From Kutzneria buriramensis (GTDB lineage Bacteria > Actinomycetota > Actinomycetes > Mycobacteriales > Pseudonocardiaceae), in assembly GCF_003387475.1 (NCBI RefSeq), contig NZ_QUNO01000014.1, positions 1-64,000 of the forward strand: a stretch of 64,000 bases of DNA. The letters run 5' to 3'. This document shows, piece by piece, positions 25,301 to 32,702 of the stretch. The notes beneath the pieces were generated by a model. The model was given only the letters and a program-made list of their open reading frames with translations. It searched no databases and was not told the origin of the DNA. Both the position numbers and the translations under genes were made by a program. The stretch's first letter is position 1, and each line of letters opens with the position of its first letter.

Positions 25301-26748
25301 CCGTCGGCCTGAAGTGCCCGCACGGAGGACACCAGCTCCACGTCGCCGGGCATCCACCTGTCGGCGTCGAGCCGCTTCTCCAGCGCGCCGTCCGCGCCGG
25401 CGACGACCACGGCGCCGGCGGCCCGCGCCGCCGACACCAGCGCCTCGGCCAACGGATCGAGCTCGGTGACCACGCTGACCAGCCCCACGACCTCGACGCC
25501 GCGCCGAAGTGCCAGCGCGAGAGCGCCCCGTGTCGTCCATTCGCGCACCCGGGCGTCCGCGCCGAGCGGGTCGTCGGCGACGGGCACGACCGACCACCCG
25601 TCGCGCTCCCGACGGATGTCCGGGGCCGCCGGGTGGACCAGTTCGTGCGCACGCGCATGCAGCTCGTCCAGTGCGACGCTCGAGTCGACCGGCACGATCT
25701 CGTCGATGATCTGCTCGCCGGTCCGCAGGATCGCCGCGTCGAGCACCACCATGTCGACGCGGTCCAGCCGCCGCAGCGCATCCGGGTCGACCGTGAGGAC
25801 ACGACGCCGTGCGATGCCGCGACCGAGTTGGCCGGCGAACGCCTCCCTGCCCATACGCGCCGCACGCGGCGCGCTGGAGACCAGAACGCCCAGCGCGCGC
25901 TGCCGGTTGCCGAGGAGTGTCGCGCCCGCACCGGCCGTGCCGAGCGAGGTCACGACGTCGGCGACCCGGTCGGTCGCTCCGGCCGGGAGCGGGACCGGAC
26001 GCGGTGCGCGGTCGAGCGGTGGGGTGTCGTATGCACCCTCGCGGTCGGCCAGCGCTCGGTGCCACTGCTCCCAACTGCGTTGCCGGGCCAGCCCTTCCAT
26101 GATCATGGAACCGCGATGCCAGGCGTCGTTGACCAAGAGCAGGGGGACCTGGGCCATGGCATTGGCCACCGACCCGGTGAGCGCGAACAGCGCGTCGGCC
26201 GCCGGCCGGCCCACCGCGCCTTCCACACAGCCGCGAACGCGGGGTGAGTAGTCGGCGACGGCGACGAGCGCGGACAAGGCCGTGGGCGCCTTGGGGAGCG
26301 GAAGCAGTCGGCCCGCGAACGCGTAGGGCAGGCCGAGCAGATCGACGCCGAGCGCTATCGCCTCCGACGCCATCCCACCGGCCGGGCCGGGAAACTGCCC
26401 GCGTGCCGCGTGCGGGACGGCACGCATCGCGTGTGCCTCCTCGACCTCGCGGATCATCAGCACGAGGTCGTCGACCTTGACCTTGTCATGATCGAACGTG
26501 ACGACCGCCCAACTCAGCGCGGCGTTCACCTCGGCGGTGCGCACACCGTACGACTCGGTCAGGCGCTTCACGAGTTCGCGTGCCGCGTCTTCGGTGCCGG
26601 GTCGGTGAATGCCGTGGATCTCGATGTAGGCGCAGTCGCGGACGACACGGACGCGACGGTCGACGCCGGCCGGCAGGCACGCCCGAGCGGTCGCGACCGC
26701 GCCGCCGGCGATCCTCGACGCCCATCGGAACAGTGGAGGGAATGGCAT
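22360..26748 (-). CDS. Giant P-type cation ATPase (CtpI/CtpH-like)
   Basis: A 1462-residue ion pump. It starts with an HMA-like fold (about 30-105) lacking a CxxC motif, then a long region of decayed P-type-ATPase-like sequence (about 300-650), and then a full catalytic core. Core motifs: SLTGESQVVSK, VPEGLPFVATV, phosphorylation site CFDKTGTLTEG (Asp near 920), MVTGDHPDTAEAIG and VTGDGANDAPAIRLADVG, followed by C-terminal membrane helices. PEGLP is typical of P2-type (Ca/Mn/Na-K-like) pumps, not CPx heavy-metal pumps. Layout and size match mycobacterial CtpI/CtpH. The start lies two bases after the stop of the partner gene, so the two are coupled. The ion is unknown. Confidence 0.88.
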   Translation of the reverse strand: MPFPPLFRWASRIAGGAVATARACLPAGVDRRVRVVRDCAYIEIHGIHRPGTEDAARELVKRLTESYGVRTAEVNAALSWAVVTFDHDKVKVDDLVLMIREVEEAHAMRAVPHAARGQFPGPAGGMASEAIALGVDLLGLPYAFAGRLLPLPKAPTALSALVAVADYSPRVRGCVEGAVGRPAADALFALTGSVANAMAQVPLLLVNDAWHRGSMIMEGLARQRSWEQWHRALADREGAYDTPPLDRAPRPVPLPAGATDRVADVVTSLGTAGAGATLLGNRQRALGVLVSSAPRAARMGREAFAGQLGRGIARRRVLTVDPDALRRLDRVDMVVLDAAILRTGEQIIDEIVPVDSSVALDELHARAHELVHPAAPDIRRERDGWSVVPVADDPLGADARVREWTTRGALALALRRGVEVVGLVSVVTELDPLAEALVSAARAAGAVVVAGADGALEKRLDADRWMPGDVELVSSVRALQADGHVVAVVSAHRPDGLAAADVGIGIAHADTPPPWGSSLLCGPGLGEACLLLQSVPFARKASRRSAQMAIAGATAGSLLSMLGPAQSAPGRAQVPVQVAALLALAAGTWWGTRPMRMPAPVPVTRTPWHAMPANIVLDRLGTSPDGLDAEEAARRRQGRPDQEAVQRAGGVAETFLEELDNPVTPVLAGSAGLSWSVGSMIDTILIVGVLGLNALVGGTQRLGADRALHRLTEAVAMQTRLRRGEQRLEQSADQLVLGDVVELDAGDAVPADCRLLVAQDLEVDESSLTGESQVVSKTVGVAPARVIADRHCMLYQGTVVAAGSAVAVVTAVGTDTEIGRTTLMGGGPRSGGVHTRLNSLVRLALPISVGAGVTLLGIDALRGRPIAQALGRAVSLAVAAVPEGLPFVATVAQLAAARRLSRHGALVRNPSTMEALGRVDVLCFDKTGTLTEGRIRLHRVSDGFADRPADDLTPALRRVVGAALRASPVPDENRPLAHPTDRAVVDGAIGAGVGTTEGAAGWELVDSMPFEPARGFHAVLGHGERGLLVSVKGAPEIVFARCSHWRRPKDGDGMRPFDDEAHRRFSQEVTRLASRGYRVLAVAEHAASDGDGFDDDRVRGLCLTGLLALADPVRPTALRAVEQLRQAGVRVVMVTGDHPDTAEAIGTELNVVNGDRIMTGSELDAVDDAELARQLPNITVFARVSPAQKARIVRVLRTAGRVVAVTGDGANDAPAIRLADVGMALGRHATPAARHAADVVITDDRIETITAAIVEGRAMWASVRDAVAIPLGGNLSEIAFTVGTGLLSAAETLNARQLLLINVLTDVLPAMAIALRPPPGATAEVLLAEGPDASLGPSLTRDIYRRATITTAATSTAWVLGRFTGTRNQANTAALVALVGAQLGQTLAAGRRDRLVLVATVLSFAALAAIVQTPGVSHFFGSRPLWPHGWTIAVGTSVAAALVSLALRSRRTVDRRAIEAAG

Positions 26749-26750
26749 GG

Positions 26751-27182
26751 CTATTCCGCTGGCTTTCCTGGCTTCGCCGGCTTTTCCGGCTCTTCCGACA
26801 CCGGGGCGGGCGGCTGCGTCTCGTGCTCGTGGTGATGCCGGATGGTCCACTGCACCACGATCATCCCGGCCGCCGCCATCGCGACCACCGGCAACTCGAC
26901 GATCCCGAACACGGCGACCAGCCCGAGGCCGCCGTAGTACGCCAACTGGGTGGGGGGCGGCAGGACCTCGCGCACCTTGTGCACAGCGGCCGCCACCTCC
27001 TGGCGGCCGACCGGCGTGGGGAACTCGGGCAACCGCCACTGCACCGTGGCAAATGGAAGAGTCAGAGTCCCCGTCCGCGGCCCACCGCTCTCCGGGACGT
27101 GTTTTTCCACTTCTTGACCGGCGGCTCCGGTTTCCCGCCCCTTGTCCAAAGATCGCGCCCCCTTTGCTTCCACTGTAGACAT
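26751..27182 (-). CDS. Partner protein of the P-type ATPase, two-helix membrane protein
   Basis: A 143-residue protein beginning MSTVEAKGARSLDKG, with a polar N-terminal half and a hydrophobic hairpin at about 78-113. The C-terminal tail is charged, proline-rich and contains RHHHEHE, which could bind metal. The start was chosen for its GGGAGAGG site. The stop lies two bases from the ATPase start, giving tight coupling. Similar small proteins precede CtpI-like pumps in other actinobacteria; the function is not known. It may be a regulatory or chaperone subunit. Confidence 0.78.
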   Translation of the reverse strand: MSTVEAKGARSLDKGRETGAAGQEVEKHVPESGGPRTGTLTLPFATVQWRLPEFPTPVGRQEVAAAVHKVREVLPPPTQLAYYGGLGLVAVFGIVELPVVAMAAAGMIVVQWTIRHHHEHETQPPAPVSEEPEKPAKPGKPAE

Positions 27183-27460
27183 CGCCTCTCCCGTGAGATT
27201 TGCCAAACTTCGCGGAAATTACGAAGCTACCGGCGTCGACGGGACGACAACGGGGCCATCTGTGGCGCGTCCTCGTCAATGACGCGGGCGCGCCCGAGGG
27301 GCCACACACGGGCACACCCCCTCCCAGCGCGGCGGATTGCGGTGTCGGGGGCCGCGGAAGTGGCCTCTTACCGGGGTGCGACCGCGCTCATACACTCCGA
27401 GAAACGGGGCGACCACAGGAACGTCGAGGCGACAAGCCACCCCGAAAGTGGGTATCTCTC

Positions 27461-27949
27461 ATGAAAAGTCGACGAGTAAATGTGCGGACATGGTCGGCAA
27501 TTGCCGTCGGATTGCTGGTCTTTCTGACCGCCGGAGGGGCGGCGACCGTTTCCCGGACCACGGTCGTCGCAGCCGCGGGGCAGACCAAGGTTGCCGACCC
27601 GGCTGAAACGAACCCGAACGTCACGGCAGGTCCGGCGGGAACCATTCGAATCGGCTCCGGCCGATCCGCGACATGCCAGTGGACCCAGTACTCTCCCGAC
27701 GGCATCACCATGCAGGTGGACACCTCCGCCGCCGGCTTCGCCGGCACCCCGGTCTATGTGACGTCGATCGGCGGTTCCAGCTCGCACTGGAGCCTTGCGG
27801 GAACGGGCGCTGTCTATGCTCCCGACAACGGGAACCTGCGAACCGGCTTCCGCATCTATCTGCGCTGGGCCGTTCCGGACGGCGCAGCCCTCACTCCCGT
27901 CATGGCGTGCAACTACGGCTGGTTCGTCCAGTGGATCGGCAGCGAGTAG
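27461..27949 (+). CDS. Small secreted protein of unknown function
   Basis: A 162-residue protein with a Sec signal (MKSRRVNVRTWSAIAVGLLV; cleavage likely after AAA near residue 39). The mature part is rich in Gly, Ser, Thr and aromatic residues and has two cysteines, in ATCQWTQYSP and MACNYGWFVQW, which probably form a disulfide. It looks like a compact beta domain. I recognise no family. The gene is single, divergent from the ATPase operon and without a convincing ribosome site. Confidence 0.7.
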   Translation: MKSRRVNVRTWSAIAVGLLVFLTAGGAATVSRTTVVAAAGQTKVADPAETNPNVTAGPAGTIRIGSGRSATCQWTQYSPDGITMQVDTSAAGFAGTPVYVTSIGGSSSHWSLAGTGAVYAPDNGNLRTGFRIYLRWAVPDGAALTPVMACNYGWFVQWIGSE

Positions 27950-28277
27950 GTCCTCGGCGCCGCGCGCTCGTGCCCCTTGGCGTGTTCCCGACACTGGCGC
28001 GAAATTGTGAGGATTCCACGACTTGGCCCCTCCCGTCGGCGATGTGGGCGCGGCATGCTGGGATCGCCGTCCGGCAGCACGAGGCGTCACAGTCGGTGGA
28101 TCGGACGGTGCTAGTGCAGACCAAGGAAGCACAAGAGGAGGTCTGACCGGCAGGTGGTCTCCCGGTTACCGTCACGTCATGACCGACTTCACCGGGAGGC
28201 CGCCACTGCCGGCGTGGAAGCTCGAATACGGCAGCTGGTCCGGTGCTGGTGTGGCGACCCGGTGGACCGGCGGTCGC
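27950..28277. other. Non-coding spacer with copy A of a dispersed repeat
   Basis: No gene is supported here. A 34-codon frame at 28041-28145 (MWARHAGIAVRQHEASQSVD) lies in the repeat copy at 27976-28094; its B-copy counterpart does not keep the same frame length, so coding is doubtful. Confidence 0.5.
27976..28094 (+). repeat. Dispersed ~119-bp repeat, copy A
   Basis: This stretch aligns nearly end to end with the minus strand of 54502-54620 at about 70% identity by eye. Best-kept blocks include CCGACACTG and GCAGCACGAGGC followed after one variable base by TCACAGTC. Its nature is unknown. Confidence 0.6.
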
Positions 28278-28313
28278 CGGTCCCTGGCATTACTCCTCAG
28301 GTGCCAGGGACCG
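28278..28313 (-). terminator. Hairpin terminator of the diaminopropionate/NRPS operon
   Basis: Arms CGGTCCCTGGCA (28278-28289) and TGCCAGGGACCG (28302-28313) are perfect reverse complements with a 12-base loop. They lie eight bases beyond the stop of the last gene of the leftward operon. Confidence 0.75.
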
Positions 28314-28321
28314 TGCCGCCG

Positions 28322-29485
28322 TCAGCACTCGCCCGCCAGAGCCCGCTCGACCTCGTCGAGCCCTTGGGCGACGGCCACTCGGCCCGCGCCGGGTGGCGCA
28401 CCGCCCGCCTTCACTTCCCGCCCGGTGACCAGCAGGACCGTGGTTTCCAAGCGGTCGACCAGGCCGCGTTCGACGGCGCATTCCAGCCCGGCGAGCGCCG
28501 CCGCCCCGGCGGGTTCGGCACCCACTCCCGCCCGCCCGGCCAACGTCGCCACCGCGCTCAGCAGTGCGCTTTCGGTGACCGCCAGCAGTGAACCGCCGCT
28601 TCGGCGCACCGCGTCCAGCACGGCGTCACCGATGGCCGGGCGCACCACCGCGATGCCGTCGGCCGCCGTTCCCGCGGGATTCAGGTCCGCCGGCCCGGCG
28701 GGCACACCCGACCAGGCGCGCACCAACGGCTGGCAGCTCTCGGCCTGCACGCCGATCAGGCGCGGTTGCCGCGTGGCGAGACCGCAGCTGACGAGTTCGG
28801 CGAAGCCCTTGTCGAGCGCCACCAACGTGGGACCGTCGCCGACCGGGACGATCATCGCGTCCGGGAGCCGGCGGCCGAGCTGTTCCCACACCTCGAACGC
28901 CACTGTCTTCTTCGCCTCGATGGTGAACGGGTTGGCGCCGGTGTTGCGGTCGAGCCAACCGAACGCGCGCGCCGCGGCCCGGGAGAGGTCGACCGCGGCC
29001 GCGTAGCCCGCGGGCACCCGGAAGACCCACGCGCGGGCCTGCGTCATGAGCGCGAGCTTGTCCGGTTGGCAGTCCGTGGACACGAAGATGACGGCCCGCA
29101 TCCCGGCCGCCGCGGCGCCGACGGCGGTGGCCACGGCCGCGTTGCCGGTGGAGGCGGTCGTGATCGTGCCCACCCCGCGCCGCAGCCCGTCCTCGATCAC
29201 GAGTGCGGTGGCACGGTCCTTGTTGGACGCACTGGGATTCCGCGTCTCATCCTTGATCCACAGGTGCGGCGTGCCCGATGCCTTTCTGAGAGCCGGCACG
29301 GACAACAGCGGCGTGCCTCCGATCGGCATCGGGTATCGCACCGGACCGTCGGGCACCGGCAGCAGCTTCCGGTATCGCCACATGGTGAACGATGCCGGGC
29401 GCGTCCCCGCCATCAGCGCGGAGCCGTAGTCGTACTGCAGCCACTCGCATCCCGCCCGGTCGAGCGACCCGGTCACGCTACCCAT
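28322..29485 (-). CDS. Threonine-synthase-like PLP enzyme (fold type II)
   Basis: A 387-residue PLP-dependent enzyme related to threonine synthase / threonine dehydratase. The PLP lysine is K89 in NPSASNKDRAT, the phosphate-binding loop is TTASTGNAAVA, and a Gly-rich VPVGDGPTL follows. Substrate-binding TS residues are only partly kept, and it differs from housekeeping threonine synthase in the N-terminal 50 residues. It is the last gene of the Dap/NRPS operon, 18 bp after sbnA. It may make or modify the amino acid monomer, for example by beta-replacement or elimination on a phosphorylated hydroxy amino acid. That role is inference. Confidence 0.82.
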   Translation of the reverse strand: MGSVTGSLDRAGCEWLQYDYGSALMAGTRPASFTMWRYRKLLPVPDGPVRYPMPIGGTPLLSVPALRKASGTPHLWIKDETRNPSASNKDRATALVIEDGLRRGVGTITTASTGNAAVATAVGAAAAGMRAVIFVSTDCQPDKLALMTQARAWVFRVPAGYAAAVDLSRAAARAFGWLDRNTGANPFTIEAKKTVAFEVWEQLGRRLPDAMIVPVGDGPTLVALDKGFAELVSCGLATRQPRLIGVQAESCQPLVRAWSGVPAGPADLNPAGTAADGIAVVRPAIGDAVLDAVRRSGGSLLAVTESALLSAVATLAGRAGVGAEPAGAAALAGLECAVERGLVDRLETTVLLVTGREVKAGGAPPGAGRVAVAQGLDEVERALAGEC

Positions 29486-29503
29486 GTGGCAGCCCTCCGC
29501 ACC

Positions 29504-30487
29504 TCATGCCGACCGGGAACCGGTCAGCTCGTCGGAACCGAGCACGTCGTCGCCGTAGAGATCCTGTAGCCAGTTGGTCTGGTAGACGGTGTCGAGGTAG
29601 CGCTCGCCGAGGTCCGGCGCGATGGCCACCGCGGTGAGTCCACACGCGTCGTACCGGGACAGCCATTCCGTGGCGCCGCTGACCACCGTGCCGGTGGAAC
29701 CGCCGAACAGGAAACCGTTTCTGGCCAGGCGATGGCAGGCGCGAATGGTGTCCGCCTCCTCGACGTGCACGATGTCGTCCACATAGGACTCGTCGAGCAG
29801 CGGCGGGCGGACGCTCGTGCCCAGGCCGGGAATCATCCGGCGGGACGGGGGGCCGCCGAAGGTCACCGAGCCGGCGCTGTCCACCGCGACGACCCGCACC
29901 CGCCGACGCCATTGCCGGAAGTAGCGCGCGCAGCCCATCAGGGTCCCCGTGGTGCCCGCGCCGACGAACAACACGTCCAGCCCGGGGAACTGGCGGGCGA
30001 TCGCCGGCGCCGTCCGGCGGTAGTGCGCCCTCCAGTTGCCCGGGTTGGCGTACTGGTTGAGCCACACGTACCGGTCGTCGGAGGCGCACAACGCGCGGAC
30101 ATGGGCGAGCCGCGCGGCGAGGAAACCACCGACTGGATCCGGCTCGGTGATGACGTGAACCTCGCTGCCCAATGCCTCCATCATGCGCCTGGTCGACAGG
30201 TTGCACCGGGAGTCGGTCACGCACAGGAACCGGTGGCCCCTGCTCGCGGCGAGCATGCTCAGCGCCACGCCCAGGTTTCCCGACGAGGACTCGAGCAGGA
30301 CCGAGCCGGGCCGCAGGAGTCCGTCCCGCTCGGCGGCCGCCACCATCTCCGTCGCCGCCTTCAGCTTGATCGAGCCGGCGAAGTTGAAGCCCTCGCACTT
30401 CAGATAGAGCGAGCGCCCGACGATCGACCGAAGGTCGACGTAGAGCCCCTCCTCGTTGAAATCCTCGGGAACGGATATGACCGACAC
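29504..30487 (-). CDS. sbnA: 2,3-diaminopropionate biosynthesis protein SbnA-like synthase
   Basis: A 327-residue cysteine-synthase-fold PLP enzyme. The PLP lysine is K41 in GFNFAGSIKLKA, the substrate loop is ESSSGNLGV and the Gly-rich loop VGAGTTGTLMG. In staphyloferrin B, viomycin and zwittermicin pathways such enzymes join O-phosphoserine and glutamate to N-(1-amino-1-carboxyethyl)-glutamate. The SbnB partner encoded just upstream then oxidises that to L-2,3-diaminopropionate. The pairing makes the assignment strong. GTG start with a 36-bp gap to sbnB. The first 25 residues lack the usual IGNTPL block, so the N-terminus is slightly divergent. Confidence 0.88.
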   Translation of the reverse strand: MSVISVPEDFNEEGLYVDLRSIVGRSLYLKCEGFNFAGSIKLKAATEMVAAAERDGLLRPGSVLLESSSGNLGVALSMLAASRGHRFLCVTDSRCNLSTRRMMEALGSEVHVITEPDPVGGFLAARLAHVRALCASDDRYVWLNQYANPGNWRAHYRRTAPAIARQFPGLDVLFVGAGTTGTLMGCARYFRQWRRRVRVVAVDSAGSVTFGGPPSRRMIPGLGTSVRPPLLDESYVDDIVHVEEADTIRACHRLARNGFLFGGSTGTVVSGATEWLSRYDACGLTAVAIAPDLGERYLDTVYQTNWLQDLYGDDVLGSDELTGSRSA

Positions 30488-30523
30488 TCTTGACCCCCTG
30501 TCCGCGGCCCATGGACCGATCGC

Positions 30524-31579
30524 TCACCCATACCGACGCAGCTCGTGGAAGAAGTCGTCGACGACGTGCAGCTCGCCGGAGCGGACCACCTCGTCGTAGA
30601 CGTGCTTGCCCACCGCGAGGTCGAGCACGCCGAGACCGAACGGCGAGAACACCAGCGGCCGATCCGCCGGCGTTGCCGCCCGCCCGGCTATCACGTCGCC
30701 CAACGTGCCGTGGAGGAAGTCCCGGTTGCCGGTGAGCTGTTCGGCCAGGTGCGGCGAGGTGTCGGCCCTCAGGCAGTGTTCGACGTCGTCGACGATGTTG
30801 GTCGAGGCGAGCACGATCTCCGGTGCGAGATCGCGCAGGGACATGTGCAGCACCAACGGGTTGTGCTCGAACCACGACAGGTCTTCGACATGCGGCCGAC
30901 CGGCGTTGGTGGCGAAGACCACCAGGTCGCTGGCTCGGAGCAATTGCTCGGCGCTGTCGTACGCGGTGATCTGTCCGGCGGCGCCGGACCGTTCGAGGTA
31001 GCCGCGGAAGCCGGCGACGCTGTCCGGTGCCAGGTCGTACACGCCGGTCTCGTCGAACGACCAGCCGGTGCCGACCAGATAGGTGTGGATGTAGCGGGCG
31101 ATCAGGCCCGTCCCGAAGAACCCGACGCGCGTCGGGCGCCCACGGCCGCGGCTGAGCCAGTCGGCGGCCGACGCCGCCAACGCGGCCGTTCTGGTGGCGC
31201 TGATGATCGAGCCTTCCATGCAGGCGAACGGGTAACCGGTGTCGTGGTCGTTGAGGATCAGCACTGCCGACGCGCGCGGGAGGCCGGCCGCCACGTTGCC
31301 GGGGAAGCTGGAGATCCATTTCAGGCCGTCCACCCCCACCTGGCCGCCGATCGACGCGGGCAGCGCGATGATTCGGGCGGAGGGGCGGTCGGGGAAGCGG
31401 AGGAAGTAGGACGGCGGGTTCACCGAATCACCGGCGCTGTGCGACCGGTACGTGTCCTCGACCAGTTCCACGATCTGCTTCTCGCGTCCTCCCAGCGCGC
31501 GCTGCACCTGGGCGCCGGAGATCACGGCGAACGACGGCATGGGTCTGGATTCCGGTGCGGTGGAACGACTGGCGGTCAT
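30524..31579 (-). CDS. sbnB: SbnB-like dehydrogenase for L-2,3-diaminopropionate synthesis
   Basis: A 351-residue member of the ornithine cyclodeaminase / mu-crystallin family. SbnB landmarks: SVNPPSYFLRFPDRPSARI, GVDGLKWISSFPGN, GRPTRVGFFGTGLIARYIHT (Rossmann loop GxGxxA) and LRDLAPEIV. It would oxidise the SbnA product with NAD to give L-2,3-diaminopropionate, 2-oxoglutarate and ammonia. Start is the ATG overlapping the oxygenase stop (ATGA at 31576-31579). The gene lies between the oxygenase and sbnA in a leftward operon. Confidence 0.9.
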   Translation of the reverse strand: MTASRSTAPESRPMPSFAVISGAQVQRALGGREKQIVELVEDTYRSHSAGDSVNPPSYFLRFPDRPSARIIALPASIGGQVGVDGLKWISSFPGNVAAGLPRASAVLILNDHDTGYPFACMEGSIISATRTAALAASAADWLSRGRGRPTRVGFFGTGLIARYIHTYLVGTGWSFDETGVYDLAPDSVAGFRGYLERSGAAGQITAYDSAEQLLRASDLVVFATNAGRPHVEDLSWFEHNPLVLHMSLRDLAPEIVLASTNIVDDVEHCLRADTSPHLAEQLTGNRDFLHGTLGDVIAGRAATPADRPLVFSPFGLGVLDLAVGKHVYDEVVRSGELHVVDDFFHELRRYG

Positions 31580-32580
31580 CCGGCGGTCACCTCCACGGTC
31601 GGCGAGCAGTCCGCCAGGCGCACCGCGTCGGCCATCGCGACGAGCACTTCCCGTGATCCCTCGAAGGGCTCCCGGCCGTGCGCGGTGCGGAGGTTGTCGA
31701 CGACCATCAGGTCGCCGGCCTGCCACGGCTCGCGCACGGTGTGGTCCTGGTAGACCTCGTTGAGCAGCTGTACGACGTCGTCACCGATGGGGTCGCCGTC
31801 GCCGAAGCTGGTGTTGAACGGCAGCGCCTCGGCGCCGTAGACGTCGACCAGGTACTCCCGTACCTCGGGGGCCAGCGTCCACTCGTTGAGGAATGCGATC
31901 TGGTTGAACCAGCAGCGCCGGCCGGTGACCGGATGGCGCACGACGGCGCTGCGGCGCTGCCGGGTGCGCAGTCCACCGTCCGGTTGCCACTCGAACTCGA
32001 TCGCGTTGGCGCGACAGTAGCCCTCGACGGCCGCGCGGCTGTCGGTGCCGAACGCCTGCGCCAGGGAAGCGCCGATCTCGTCGTTGTAGTTGCGGGTGAG
32101 CAGCCAGCCCTCCCACTCGAACCGCTCGACCAGCTCGGTGGGCAGCGCGTCGAGCACGGTCGGCGAGTCGGCCGTCACGGTCGCTCCGCCGGCGGCGGGC
32201 GCTCGCAGGCACGCGAACAGCATCAGGCCGGGGAACTCCAGCGTGTAGCTCAGTTCGTGATGCATGCACATCTGCTGGTTCGGCGGCCACTTCGATGCCG
32301 AGTACACGCCGTCGGAGTAGACCCGCCGCGGCGCGAAGGACTCCCGATCGGTCATCAGGCCGGTGGCCATGCGCCGAAAGACGGCGCTCGTCTCGGCCTC
32401 GTCGCGCAGCGACAGACCACGGACCAGAACCGAGCCGTGCTCGGCGACGACGGCGCGCACCGCATCCCGGTGCTCGGCGATCCAGCCCGTCGCGTCGCCG
32501 GCGGCGTCGGTCCGCAGTATCGGTGGTTTGCCGGGTCGCAGGTCCACATCGAGCAGTGCTGCCGGGGACGAGAACGACAT
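31576..32580 (-). CDS. Clavaminate-synthase-like (TauD/SyrP type) oxygenase
   Basis: A 334-residue Fe(II)/2-oxoglutarate oxygenase. The iron site reads H107-x-E109 in MCMHHELSY with the distal His in DNLRTAHGREPF. The Glu (not Asp) variant is typical of amino-acid hydroxylases in nonribosomal peptide pathways (VioC, AsnO, SyrP). It most likely hydroxylates the Dap monomer, either free or bound to a carrier protein (inference). It follows the adenylation gene after a 122-bp spacer that carries a hairpin repeat, and is coupled to sbnB by ATGA. Confidence 0.88.
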   Translation of the reverse strand: MSFSSPAALLDVDLRPGKPPILRTDAAGDATGWIAEHRDAVRAVVAEHGSVLVRGLSLRDEAETSAVFRRMATGLMTDRESFAPRRVYSDGVYSASKWPPNQQMCMHHELSYTLEFPGLMLFACLRAPAAGGATVTADSPTVLDALPTELVERFEWEGWLLTRNYNDEIGASLAQAFGTDSRAAVEGYCRANAIEFEWQPDGGLRTRQRRSAVVRHPVTGRRCWFNQIAFLNEWTLAPEVREYLVDVYGAEALPFNTSFGDGDPIGDDVVQLLNEVYQDHTVREPWQAGDLMVVDNLRTAHGREPFEGSREVLVAMADAVRLADCSPTVEVTAG

Positions 32581-32702
32581 CTCGGTTTCCTTTCAATGTT
32601 GTTGCCGCGCGTTCCGCGCGGGGCTCGGCCCCTTCGGGGCCGGTGCCTTGCCCTTGCCGGGCAAAGCGCCGGCGGGGCCTCACGAGGCTTGGGCTGTGGC
32701 GT
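32581..32702. repeat. Hairpin-rich intergenic repeat, copy 1
   Basis: The spacer between the adenylation gene and the oxygenase gene contains back-to-back hairpins: CCGCGCG-TTC-CGCGCGG and CGGCCCC-TTC-GGGGCCG. Bases 32603-32633 are identical over 31 nt to the reverse complement of 58836-58866, and homology continues to about 32679 (GCGCCGGCGGGGCC shared). Confidence 0.75.

Noticed and set aside
28041-28146. 34-codon frame MWARHAGIAVRQHEASQSVD... in repeat copy A
   Set aside because: No good ribosome site, and the homologous stretch in copy B is not an equivalent frame; treated as part of a dispersed repeat.
28322-29485. Housekeeping threonine synthase
   Set aside because: PLP motifs fit the family, but placement as the last gene of the Dap/NRPS operon and the divergent N-terminus argue for a specialised enzyme.
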